Origin: Actinomyces viscosus
GTDB lineage: Bacteria; Bacteroidota; Bacteroidia; Flavobacteriales_D; Crocinitomicaceae
Length of the DNA: 16,093 nucleotides
Reading direction: 5' to 3'
NCBI GenBank assembly: GCA_943326975.2
Contig: CALPVI020000008.1
Location: forward strand, 1-16,093
A program made the position numbers and the translations under genes. This document shows, one piece after another, positions 8,801 to 15,052 of this stretch (the stretch's first letter is position 1; the number at the start of each line of letters is the position of its first letter). The notes beneath the pieces were generated by a model that was given only the letters and a program-made list of their open reading frames with translations, ran no database searches and was not told the DNA's origin.

Positions 8801-11541
8801 TCCTTTTCAACGATTGCCTTTTCAACTACCGTAAATATTTTTTCATAATTTTTCTTTTCTTCCCCACCTTTTTCTTTTTCAAGATCTTCTGCAGCTTTTG
8901 CTTTCTCTACTGGAGCAGTTTCTGAGGGCTTTAATTTTAATGCTTCGTTAAATTTTTTAATCGCTTCTAAATAATTTTTAGCTGCAACCAATTTATCCCC
9001 TTCTGCCATTAAGGAATTATATTTAGTGTCATTTGCAGCTTGATTTAATGCTGTTTTCTTTAACTCATCTAATTCCGAAATTTTGGTTTTGGGTAAAATC
9101 TCAGATGGCTTCTTGATAGAAGCCTCTTTGTATTTTGCAATTGCACCATCATAATTTTTAGCAGTCACAAGTGCAGCTGCATCATCCATTAATTTTGTAT
9201 ACTCTTTTTCCAATTGCGCTTGAGAATCATTTGCTTTTATTGCAGCATCTATCTCTTTGATTTTCGAAGATATAATTGGATCTATTTTAATTGTATTCGC
9301 TTCTTCTAATTTACTTTTTGCTTCCAACCATTTCTTCTCACCAGCTAATTTCAAGCCTTCAGCTTTTAATGATTCAAACTGCTTGTCTTTCTCAGCTTGC
9401 CCTTTTAACGCATTTAATTTGGTATTAATCTCATTTATCTTAGCTTGAGCGATTGAATTAGAAGGGTCAAGTTTAATAACTTCGTCATACTTTGCTTTAG
9501 CTGGATCGAATTCGTTTTTTGCAAATAAAGCGTTTCCTTCCAAGATTAACTTATCAATTTTAACTTTCTTATCTGCTTCAGCTTGTTGATTCGTTAACAA
9601 AAGATCTATTTCTGCAATTTTTTGTTTTGGTTCAGCTTTAGTTGGGTCTAATGTTTGTGCTTCTGTAAATTTAAGTTTGGCTTCTTTTAACTTACCCGCT
9701 TTTAACAATTGATCAGCAGCCGAAAAACTTGCATTGTACTTATCAATCTTATCTTTATTCGCTTGTTCAGAGGCTGCTTGAACTTTTATTGCAGCATCAA
9801 TCTCCTTTAATTTAGCAGCAACAATTGGATCCAACTTTAGTAAGTTAGCTTCCTCTAGTTTTGTTTTAGCTTCAGGCCATTTCTTTTCTGAAGCCAATTT
9901 CATCCCATCTGTTTTTAATGCTTCAAACTGCTTATCCTTTTCAGCTTGACCTTTTAATGCAGTTATTTTATTTTTTAATTCGGTAATTTTTAATGGAGCA
10001 ACCGTATTTGAAGGATCTAACTTTAATACCTCTTCAAATTTTAGTATTGCAGGATCTAATTCATTTTTCGCAATCAATCCATTTCCTTCTAAAATTAATT
10101 TATCAATTTTAGATTTTTTATCCGCTTCAGCTGTTTGACCTGCAATTAAACCATCAATTTCTGTTATTTTTTGCTTTGGTTCTGTCTTAGTCGGATCAAT
10201 TCCTTGTGCTTCTGTAAATTTTGCTTTTGCCTCCTTAAGTTTTCCCTCTTTCATTAGCTGTTCAGCAGCAGAAAAGGTGGTGTTGTATTTATCAATCTTT
10301 TGTTTGTCAGCATTATTTTTAGCAATTAAATCATCTATTTCTTTGATTTTTGCCGGAGGAATTGTTTGAGTTGGATCTAATTTTCCTGCTTCAATAAATT
10401 TCACTTTCGCTTCTGTTAATTTACTTTCAGAAAAAAGTTTAGCACCATCTGCAATTAAGCCGTCATATTTTGCCTTATTTTGATTCTTTGCTAATTCTTC
10501 AGCTAGCTTCTTTTTTACATCGTCCAATTTTGTTTGAACAATCACATCTTTTTTAGTAGAAAGCGCTTCTTCATATTTTAATTTTGCTTCGTCAAGTTTA
10601 TTTGATTTTAATGCATTATCACCTGCTAAAACTAAATCAGAGAATTTTTTATCATTTGCAATTTTGTTTTTTTCGTCTTCTTTTAACTTATTAACGGCTG
10701 CAATTTGTTGAGTTGGATATACTTCAGTTGGTTTTTTCTTGGAAGCTTCTGTATATTTAGCAATAGCATCATCGAATTTTTTTTGATCTCGAAGATTATC
10801 CGCCGCTTTGATTAAATTAAGATACTCTTGATCAGCCTGTTGCGCGGCAAGTTGATCTTTTTTAGCTGCTTGAATAATTTTATCAATTTCAGCTATTCTA
10901 TCCAATGGCAATTTTTCTTTCGGCTTTATTGAATTTGCCAATTCAAATTTAACTAAAGCATCTTGGTATTTTTTTTGACCAAACAATGCTTCTGCAGCTT
11001 TAACTGCTTCATCATATTTCGCATCATTTGGATCTGCAGTTGCTGGACCTTTGGCTAAAAGATCATCTATTTTTTTCTTCATCCGATCATATGCCGGTTT
11101 ATCGAAATTGACCATAAATTTAGCAGGATCCCAAAATAATGTAGCTACAGGTTCATTATTTAAAAAAGAAAAATCCAAGCCTGGACGCTCAGCAAACAAA
11201 CTCATATCTCCAGCAATTGGAAATTCAGATCCTGCAGGAATATCTTCTTCAGCCATTTTTGACCCATCATAAGTAAGCTTTTTACTTACCAAACCTTGTT
11301 TAGAAAATTCTATTTGAAATTTTAATCCTATCGGTCCGTTATATGAAAAATCATATTTTCCATTTGTAGCAGAAATACCTGAGGCAACTTTTACTCCATC
11401 TTTGAGAACTGTAACTGTAACACCTGCTTCTTTTTTACCTAAATCAACATTTGTAATAGTTCCTGAATATCGATAGGTTATTTCTTGGGTAAGCCCAATG
11501 AAACCTATAAACAAACTTATAAATAGTATAAATAATTTCAT
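5863..11541 (-). CDS. Giant secreted TPR-like repeat protein (1892 residues)
   Basis: No named family recognised. Domains in order: signal peptide 1-18 (MKLFILFISLFIGFIG, cleavage near LTQE); a carboxypeptidase-regulatory/CnaB-like beta-sandwich, about 20-90, with SGTITN and GKYDF motifs; a short linker to about 170; about 17 TPR-like helical units of 58-65 residues from 174 to 1197, each with a G(D/N).L...K.Y.EA...Y.EA..L.P pattern followed by a helix ending in EID.LL; a charged, low-complexity, probably disordered or coiled-coil stretch 1200-1800; and a compact beta-rich C-terminal domain about 1805-1892 (YPEGVSQESF, TTIITRRVVVIEGQGNVYVK, ITYNKNGSPTTEYVW). There is no membrane helix, OmpA domain or T9SS sorting signal, so I infer a periplasmic scaffold. 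Units 5-7 are tandemly duplicated as 8-10, and residues 1419-1634 hold a second duplication. mpl follows 54 bp downstream and may be co-transcribed. Confidence 0.85.
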   Translation of the reverse strand: MKLFILFISLFIGFIGLTQEITYRYSGTITNVDLGKKEAGVTVTVLKDGVKVASGISATNGKYDFSYNGPIGLKFQIEFSKQGLVSKKLTYDGSKMAEEDIPAGSEFPIAGDMSLFAERPGLDFSFLNNEPVATLFWDPAKFMVNFDKPAYDRMKKKIDDLLAKGPATADPNDAKYDEAVKAAEALFGQKKYQDALVKFELANSIKPKEKLPLDRIAEIDKIIQAAKKDQLAAQQADQEYLNLIKAADNLRDQKKFDDAIAKYTEASKKKPTEVYPTQQIAAVNKLKEDEKNKIANDKKFSDLVLAGDNALKSNKLDEAKLKYEEALSTKKDVIVQTKLDDVKKKLAEELAKNQNKAKYDGLIADGAKLFSESKLTEAKVKFIEAGKLDPTQTIPPAKIKEIDDLIAKNNADKQKIDKYNTTFSAAEQLMKEGKLKEAKAKFTEAQGIDPTKTEPKQKITEIDGLIAGQTAEADKKSKIDKLILEGNGLIAKNELDPAILKFEEVLKLDPSNTVAPLKITELKNKITALKGQAEKDKQFEALKTDGMKLASEKKWPEAKTKLEEANLLKLDPIVAAKLKEIDAAIKVQAASEQANKDKIDKYNASFSAADQLLKAGKLKEAKLKFTEAQTLDPTKAEPKQKIAEIDLLLTNQQAEADKKVKIDKLILEGNALFAKNEFDPAKAKYDEVIKLDPSNSIAQAKINEINTKLNALKGQAEKDKQFESLKAEGLKLAGEKKWLEAKSKLEEANTIKIDPIISSKIKEIDAAIKANDSQAQLEKEYTKLMDDAAALVTAKNYDGAIAKYKEASIKKPSEILPKTKISELDELKKTALNQAANDTKYNSLMAEGDKLVAAKNYLEAIKKFNEALKLKPSETAPVEKAKAAEDLEKEKGGEEKKNYEKIFTVVEKAIVEKDYAKAKGLIDRAKDLNKQLNVVPNDKRPDELLAKINALELIEKQYKEKITFAATAEKSKDYKRALLLYEEAQKLKPEETLPPQKIDELNKLLVQQSSEADQEKLYVESMNLGDKNMKERKYTEAISGFQKALTIKPNDAAAKAKLAEIQQIIDNEKAAKDNSIAKKAEFDKYIKEGDDAFKLKDYKTAKKSYELALTIIKDDKYATKQIIEIDRLLRELSSSETEAEYKKVIKEGDNLFKEKNYLQAKESYEKALGFKPKDAYALKKLKELDVILNTKIAEGDGKLKPLGEPLDKEITDGMAALNQAEIERKKLEGENLKKGTANVTNKEAQLGTLKEKEKLTATSDLFNVQTKIDAETSEKESNRKESVNSLSEIQKNNINEGEKNTGFEKSENLAVKEKINSFEIEKEIKEKTTLADDNGYEIKKYDNEKGNKEFNDSKRELEDNIASDQAVRNIQLKPILDPQNDDLQRQAAQSSIEYKDEKTIHDLTSGELKKANERQEASKLVDNEHTVISQKEYENSLRPGELSESVKIMDKSVEDIQLEKGENDRLNSLEESKKVSVLVGKTAAEAVLKDEIRQETTENLKPIEIKVTTDLTSRSTIDQNEGFSAAKLVDNEVTVIQQKQYENSLRPGELSESVKTMDKSVEQIQSEKADKDRTNSLDESKKVSVLVGKTAEEAILKDGLRQETTESLKPIEIKVTSDLTTKADADKNEGFSATKKVDDIQTVIKLTEVKQDNNRLNSVEVYKKNDNEIKTADFNKNKAEVEKVQSSKSSIESEKRKDDGKLAKANDRNSENVSVSKDIEKVVLVADQKRSDDNSSQIKNTGSAIHNVVTGISTESDKLTEGEKVNSSVMQDVTKAMGDEQRKSGAIQNDKHLKAQQDLNAKQKEPDAKPIVKNALGEQYPEGVSQESFTQKDEKGLMTTIITRRVVVIEGQGNVYVKTQTLQSITYNKNGSPTTEYVWQKETQGPNLKKNY
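6640..7287 (-). repeat. Tandem 108-residue repeat (2 x 324 bp) in low-complexity region
   Basis: Residues 1419-1526 (6964-7287) and 1527-1634 (6640-6963) align without a gap at about 84 of 108 identities by hand. Shared blocks include KLVDNE, YENSLRPGELSESVK, SKKVSVLVGKTA and LKPIEIKVT. A decayed third copy starts at residue 1635 in the same register (KKVDDIQTVIK) and, after an apparent deletion, resumes at NRLNSVE. The LRPGELSESVK block is identical in protein but differs at several synonymous bases between copies (near 7205-7245 and 6881-6921). This points to an older, conserved duplication. Confidence 0.88.
9208..10305 (-). repeat. Tandem duplication of a three-unit block (2 x 549 bp)
   Basis: Residues 413-595 and 596-778 of the giant protein align without a gap at a period of exactly 183 residues (549 bp). 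The copies occupy 9757-10305 and 9208-9756. By hand alignment about 126 of 183 residues are identical. Each copy holds three TPR-like units of 59-63 residues. The first starts KIDKYN, the second KIDKLILEGN and the third DKQFE, and each unit resembles its counterpart in the other copy more than its neighbours. The duplicated element is therefore the three-unit block, not the single unit. Confidence 0.9.
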
Positions 11542-11664
11542 ATCTTTGATATAAACGTTTTTCTGACAAAATGATTACAGAAATTGTTTAATTGTTTTAA
11601 TTTTCGTTAAAACACAAATATCGTAAAAAACTTTATACAATATTCAAATTTAAATGGAAGAAAT
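11542..11664. promoter_or_regulatory. Divergent intergenic region with short inverted repeat
   Basis: This 123-bp AT-rich gap separates the start of the giant-protein gene (minus) from the oxidoreductase gene (plus), so it must hold promoters for both. A perfect 8-bp inverted repeat, TGTTTTAA-TTTTCG-TTAAAACA, lies at 11593-11614. On the minus strand TTG (11638-11640) is followed 17 bp later by TATTTGTG (11613-11620). That is one mismatch from the Bacteroidota -7 element TAnnTTTG, and it overlaps the right arm of the repeat by two bases. I see no convincing match for the plus-strand promoter. Confidence 0.35.
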
Positions 11665-12804
11665 ATGCTAAAAATTAACCAATTAAGTTACTGGGAAAAA
11701 GAGACTTATTTCAAAAATGTTGATTACTTAATCATAGGAGCAGGAATTGTTGGATTTAGTACAGCGATAGAAATCAAAAAAAAATATCCAAACTCAACCA
11801 TTTTAATAATTGAACGAGGATTTTTACCAACTGGCGCAAGCAGTAAAAATGCAGGTTTTTCTTGTTTTGGAAGTGCAACAGAATTAATTGATGATTTATC
11901 CCATATTTCTGAAGATAATGTATGGGAAACAGTTGAAATGCGATGGAACGGATTACAAAATCTAAAATCAATAATAGGAGAAAAAAACCTTGATTTACAA
12001 GTAAATGGTTCTTGGGATTTGGTAACAAAAAACGAACAGCAAATTGCAAAGGAAACTATAGATAAAATTGACTACTTGAATTTTAAAATTGAACAAATTA
12101 CAAATGAAAAAAACGTTTATTCAATTGATAATAAAGTTGGTGAGAAATTTGGATTTAATCACGTCGAAAATAGTTTTCACAACCGATTAGAAGGCCAAAT
12201 CAATTCGGGTTCAATGATAAAACGTTTCCACCAAATTGCAAACGAATTAGGAGTGAATTGCCTTTTCGGAATAGAAGCTTTACAAATTGAAAACCAATCA
12301 ACTAAGACCATAATCATGACTTCGATTGGTGAAATTCAAGCTAACAAAGTTGCTATTTGTACCAATGGATTTGCTCGTCAATTTTTAAAAGATGAAGATG
12401 TTCAACCAGCAAGAGCACAAGTTCTAATTACAAAACCAATAAATAATCTTCCAATTCAAGGAACTTTTCATTATCAGCAAGGTTATTATTATTTTAGAAA
12501 TATTCATAATCGAATATTGTTAGGTGGAGGAAGAAACTTAAATTTCAAAGAAGAAACAACTACTTCTTTTGATCAATCGGAACAAATAAAAACAGCTTTA
12601 GAATCTTTATTAAAGAAAGTAATAGCACCCAAACTAGACTTTGAAATAGATTATTTCTGGTCTGGAATAATGGGGGTTGGAAGCACAAAAAAACCAATTA
12701 TTAAATTAATAAATACAAATGTAGCTGTTGGTGTTCGACTTGGTGGTATGGGAGTCGCAATCGGTTCTTTGGTAGGAAAAGAAGTTGCTAGTTTATTAGA
12801 CTGA
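11665..12804 (+). CDS. FAD-dependent oxidoreductase, DAO (D-amino-acid oxidase-like) family
   Basis: This 379-residue flavoenzyme belongs to the DAO/DadA/glycine-oxidase superfamily. The N-terminal dinucleotide-binding fold reads YLIIGAGIVGFSTAIEI, with GAGIVG at residues 25-30 and the ribose-binding acid E50 in LIIERG. It is followed by the family motif GASSKNAGF (57-65). The C-terminal FAD-contacting element is VGVRLGGMGVAIG, near residues 355-370. The middle of the protein carries the substrate domain (FHYQQGYYYFRNI, RILLGGGRN). It has no signal peptide, so it should be cytoplasmic or at the inner membrane face. Such enzymes oxidise amine groups of amino acids or related compounds; the substrate cannot be read from the sequence. 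It stands alone, divergent from the giant gene. An out-of-frame ATG at 11654 is not the start. Confidence 0.85.
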   Translation: MLKINQLSYWEKETYFKNVDYLIIGAGIVGFSTAIEIKKKYPNSTILIIERGFLPTGASSKNAGFSCFGSATELIDDLSHISEDNVWETVEMRWNGLQNLKSIIGEKNLDLQVNGSWDLVTKNEQQIAKETIDKIDYLNFKIEQITNEKNVYSIDNKVGEKFGFNHVENSFHNRLEGQINSGSMIKRFHQIANELGVNCLFGIEALQIENQSTKTIIMTSIGEIQANKVAICTNGFARQFLKDEDVQPARAQVLITKPINNLPIQGTFHYQQGYYYFRNIHNRILLGGGRNLNFKEETTTSFDQSEQIKTALESLLKKVIAPKLDFEIDYFWSGIMGVGSTKKPIIKLINTNVAVGVRLGGMGVAIGSLVGKEVASLLD

Positions 12805-12849
12805 TTATTGAATTAATAAATTATATCAATGAAAATAATTTAGTAAAAA

Positions 12850-12897
12850 TTGACACAACTTTTTCTTCTTTTTTACGTTATAAAAGTATAAGCGTAA
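12850..12897 (+). promoter_or_regulatory. Candidate promoter overlapped by bulged inverted repeat
   Basis: TTGACA at 12850-12855 is followed by 18 bp and TACGTT at 12874-12879, a partial match to the Bacteroidota -7 box TAnnTTTG. An inverted repeat overlaps that box: TTACGTTATA (12873-12882), a 4-base loop AAAG, then TATAA-G-CGTAA (12887-12897). All ten pairs form with a single extra G. It ends 11 bp before the ATG of the next small gene. The position fits an operator or a 5'-UTR hairpin. This is a pattern reading only. Confidence 0.35.
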
Positions 12898-12908
12898 TAC
12901 TCTTCATC

Positions 12909-13262
12909 ATGACTACTAAACACATTCAAAAGTTAAACGAAGCTGTATACATACTTCGTAATTTCGTTGAGCTTAGTTCTCAATTACTACCTTTTTTACT
13001 TGAGTTAAAACACCTTAAAAAACCAACTAAAGAAGATTTGATCGATAAAGAAAATATTATTGATTTATTTAATAATTATGCATTTGATAATGTAACTTCA
13101 GTTAAATTAATGGATTCTCCTATTCTCCTTCTAATAAACGAATCTTTTCTCTCAATTATGGAAGATGCGAAGACAAAAAGAAATGCCAATAAAAAATTGA
13201 AAGCATTTTTTAAGGAACATGATCGCTTGAAAAAGAATTGGGAATTAATCGATGCTAACTAA
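12909..13262 (+). CDS. Small hypothetical protein (117 residues)
   Basis: I do not recognise this protein. It has no signal peptide or membrane helix and appears mostly alpha-helical. An N-terminal helix (KHIQKLNEAVYILRNFVEL), a hydrophobic middle (DSPILLLINESFLSIMEDA) and a very basic C-terminal helix (AKTKRNANKKLKAFFKEHD, then RLKKNW) are visible. Amino-acid use is normal for the neighbourhood, and a candidate promoter with inverted repeat sits just upstream, which supports it being a gene. It ends convergently with the next small gene, overlapping its 3' end by 8 bp. It could be a small cytoplasmic, possibly nucleic-acid- or protein-binding factor; that is a guess from charge alone. Confidence 0.65.
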   Translation: MTTKHIQKLNEAVYILRNFVELSSQLLPFLLELKHLKKPTKEDLIDKENIIDLFNNYAFDNVTSVKLMDSPILLLINESFLSIMEDAKTKRNANKKLKAFFKEHDRLKKNWELIDAN

Positions 13263-13443
13263 TTTTCAATAAAAAATTAGCAACTAATAAAATAATTATT
13301 TCCAATGAAATGGACACCAAAAGTCCAATCAAATATTTTTTCCTGATTTTTCTTTTACTAAATCGAATAACACAATAAAAAACAATAATTGGAATTAAAA
13401 TATATATTCCTACTACCCCATTTGCTATAAAAGACTGGCTCAT
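13255..13443 (-). CDS. Small protein with two membrane helices (62 residues)
   Basis: I do not recognise this protein. From the ATG at 13443 it reads MSQSFIANGV, then a hydrophobic helix (VGIYILIPIIVFYCVI). A basic loop RFSKRKIRKK follows, then a second helix (YLIGLLVSISLEIIILLVANFLL). By the positive-inside rule the loop is cytoplasmic and both ends are outside. The frame stays open upstream to a TTG at 13488. I prefer the ATG because a good promoter match (TTG, 18 bp, TATTTTTG at 13464-13471 on this strand) lies between the two, which would leave the TTG outside the transcript. It is divergent from the potassium-channel gene, 69 bp away. It might be a small accessory or regulatory membrane protein, but no function is shown. 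Confidence 0.5.
   Translation of the reverse strand: MSQSFIANGVVGIYILIPIIVFYCVIRFSKRKIRKKYLIGLLVSISLEIIILLVANFLLKIS
13259..13280. terminator. Candidate bidirectional hairpin between convergent genes
   Basis: CTAATTTT (13259-13266) and AAAATTAG (13273-13280) form a perfect 8-bp stem with a 6-base loop. The stem spans the stop codon of the plus-strand small gene and the last codons of the minus-strand one. It is AT-only apart from the closing pair and has no clear U-run after it, so termination is plausible but weakly supported. Confidence 0.3.
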
Positions 13444-13480
13444 TGAATTGATTTTTTTGAATTCAAAAATAATCAATTCA
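13444..13480. promoter_or_regulatory. 37-bp near-perfect inverted repeat over a minus-strand promoter
   Basis: Outer arms TGAATTGATT (13444-13453) and AATCAATTCA (13471-13480) are perfect complements. Between them lies a perfect 16-bp palindrome, TTTTTGAATTCAAAAA (13454-13469), plus one unpaired T at 13470. All 18 pairs match. On the minus strand the sequence overlaps TATTTTTG (13464-13471), an exact match to the Bacteroidota -7 consensus TAnnTTTG, with TTG 18 bp upstream at 13490-13492. It abuts the ATG of the small membrane protein and lies 32 bp before the channel gene. An operator controlling one or both genes is the natural reading; an mRNA hairpin is the alternative. Confidence 0.5.
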
Positions 13481-13512
13481 TATAACAAACAATTTTATTT
13501 ATTTTCGTAGCT

Positions 13513-14424
13513 ATGAAAACAATAAAAGATCCAGGTTTAGGCTCTAAATTTCAAAAACCATTAAATCGTCTCATGAATCGAGATGGTTCGTACAATATAA
13601 TTCGCAAAGGTGGTTTATCTCCTACACAAGATTTTTACAAGTATTTAATGGAATTACCATCCTGGAAATTTCTAATTTTCACGTTGTTTTTTTATATCAT
13701 ATTAAATTTAGTTTTCACTTCTCTTTATCTCTTAGTTGGAATTGATCAACTTAGAGGTGTGCCGGATAACCAACATCCTTTTTTTAGTGCTTTCTTTTTT
13801 TCAACGCAAACATTTACAACAGTTGGATATGGCTCTGTATCTCCTGGAAAAATTGGAGCTGAAATCATAGCAATGATTGAAGCATTTGTTGGATTATTAG
13901 GTTTTGCGTTAGTTACAGGTCAATTATATGGCCGATTTTCAAGGCCAAATGCTCGTTTAAAATTTTCTAGAAATGCTATTATTACTCCGTTTGAAGATAG
14001 TAATTCACTTATGTTCAAAGTTGTAAATCATAGAAATAATGTTTTACTTAATACTAAAGTAAAAGTCTTTCTTTCTCTAGATAAAATTGATGGAAACAAC
14101 CACTTCAATAAAGATTATTTTCAACTAAACTTAGAAACAGATACGATTACATTCTTCCCTCTTACATGGACATTAGTTCATATAATAAGTGAAGATTCTC
14201 CTTTATTTAATCTAACTTTAGAAGAAATAAAAACTAAAAGAGCGGAATTGTTTATATTAGTTGAAACATTTGATGAAACATTTTCACAAGAAATCGTACA
14301 AAAACATTCGTATGGACAAGAAGATTTTATTGAAAATGTAAAATTTGAAAGTAATTTTAGACCTAATAATGATGGAAAGCTAGAATTATACGTTGATGAA
14401 ATCGATAAAGTAACAGCAATTTAA
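13513..14424 (+). CDS. Inward-rectifier-type potassium channel (KirBac-like)
   Basis: A 303-residue channel with the full bacterial Kir layout. It has a cytoplasmic N-terminus and slide helix (about 35-50), TM1 (about 52-76, KFLIFTLFFYIILNLVFTSL), a pore helix (about 89-101) and the selectivity filter TTVGYG (102-107). TM2 (about 114-138) carries a glutamate at 123 at the start of EAFVGLLGFALVTG, followed by RFSRP (141-145). The C-terminal immunoglobulin-like cytoplasmic domain has the family signatures LKFSRNAIITPFED and LMFKVVNHRNNVL. As a tetramer in the inner membrane it should pass potassium down its gradient; gating ligand is unknown. The filter is intact and length is normal. Its stop is one base from the start of queE, which is 3 bp from the following gene, so it leads a tight three-gene run. 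Confidence 0.92.
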   Translation: MKTIKDPGLGSKFQKPLNRLMNRDGSYNIIRKGGLSPTQDFYKYLMELPSWKFLIFTLFFYIILNLVFTSLYLLVGIDQLRGVPDNQHPFFSAFFFSTQTFTTVGYGSVSPGKIGAEIIAMIEAFVGLLGFALVTGQLYGRFSRPNARLKFSRNAIITPFEDSNSLMFKVVNHRNNVLLNTKVKVFLSLDKIDGNNHFNKDYFQLNLETDTITFFPLTWTLVHIISEDSPLFNLTLEEIKTKRAELFILVETFDETFSQEIVQKHSYGQEDFIENVKFESNFRPNNDGKLELYVDEIDKVTAI

Positions 14425-14425
14425 T

Positions 14426-15049
14426 ATGACAACAAAAGATATAAATACTTCCATAGAACTTCCTGTAATGGAATACTTTTACACAATTCAAGGGGAAGGA
14501 TTTTACTCTGGTCGTGCTGCTTTTTTCATACGTTTGGCTGGCTGTGATGTAGGTTGTGTTTGGTGTGATGTAAAAGAAAGTTGGGACGCAAAAATTCACC
14601 CCAATTTAATGATTGATTTTATCGTAAGTGAAGTTCTAAAATCAAAAACGGATTTTGTTGTAATTACTGGTGGAGAGCCTGCAATGTATGATTTAACTAC
14701 TCTTATCAACCTTTTACACAAAAACAATATTGAAACTGCTATTGAAACATCAGGTTGTTATGAATTAAAAGGAAATATAAATTGGTATTGTTTTTCTCCA
14801 AAAAAATTCAAAAAACCAACTAATGAAGCTTATTCAAAAGCAAATGAATTAAAAGTAGTAATCTCTCACTTATCTGATTTTCAATGGGCTGAAGAACATG
14901 CTGCTAAAACAAATAAATCATGTAAATTATATTTACAACCTGAATGGTCAAAACAGGAACGTTTTTTGACAGATATTATTGAATATGTAAAAAATAATCC
15001 AAAATGGAAGATTTCTTTACAGACACATAAGTTCATGAATATACCATAA
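14426..15049 (+). CDS. queE: 7-carboxy-7-deazaguanine synthase (QueE)
   Basis: A 207-residue radical SAM enzyme (EC 4.3.99.3) that contracts 6-carboxy-5,6,7,8-tetrahydropterin to 7-carboxy-7-deazaguanine, the third step on the path to preQ0 and queuosine in tRNA. The substrate-binding start YTIQGEGFYSGR (19-30) is present. The [4Fe-4S] cluster motif is C40-x3-C44-x2-C47 (GCDVGCVWCD). The SAM-binding TGGEP lies at 81-85 and the C-terminal ISLQTHKFMNIP is a QueE hallmark. The canonical CX3CX2C spacing and length agree with the short Bacteroidota type. It starts one base after the potassium-channel stop and ends 3 bp before the TPR/PD40 gene. The partner genes queC, queD and folE are not in this window. 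Confidence 0.95.
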   Translation: MTTKDINTSIELPVMEYFYTIQGEGFYSGRAAFFIRLAGCDVGCVWCDVKESWDAKIHPNLMIDFIVSEVLKSKTDFVVITGGEPAMYDLTTLINLLHKNNIETAIETSGCYELKGNINWYCFSPKKFKKPTNEAYSKANELKVVISHLSDFQWAEEHAAKTNKSCKLYLQPEWSKQERFLTDIIEYVKNNPKWKISLQTHKFMNIP

Positions 15050-15052
15050 GTT

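Noticed and set aside
9257..9448. Short plus-strand open frame antisense to the giant gene; similar ones at 11051-11272 and on the opposite strand of the barrel, oxidoreductase, channel/queE and queE genes
   Set aside because: Each lies inside a well-supported gene on the other strand and lacks a domain, promoter or plausible independent protein character. They are by-products of AT-rich, lysine-rich coding sequence.
5863..11541. Reading the giant protein as an assembly artefact because of its internal repeats
   Set aside because: The copies differ at many amino-acid and synonymous positions, and the frame is open throughout, so these are real diverged duplications.
11774..11786. A9 run in the oxidoreductase gene as a slippage site
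   Set aside because: It encodes KKK in frame, and A/T runs of this length are common throughout this AT-rich window.
12805..12832. ATTGA...TCAAT hairpin after the oxidoreductase as a terminator
   Set aside because: The stem is only 5 bp with a large loop and no GC content or following T-run.
13444..13488. Upstream extension of the small membrane protein to a TTG start at 13488
   Set aside because: It would add 15 residues encoded by the inverted repeat and the -7 promoter box. The ATG at 13443 gives a shorter protein beginning just before the first membrane helix.
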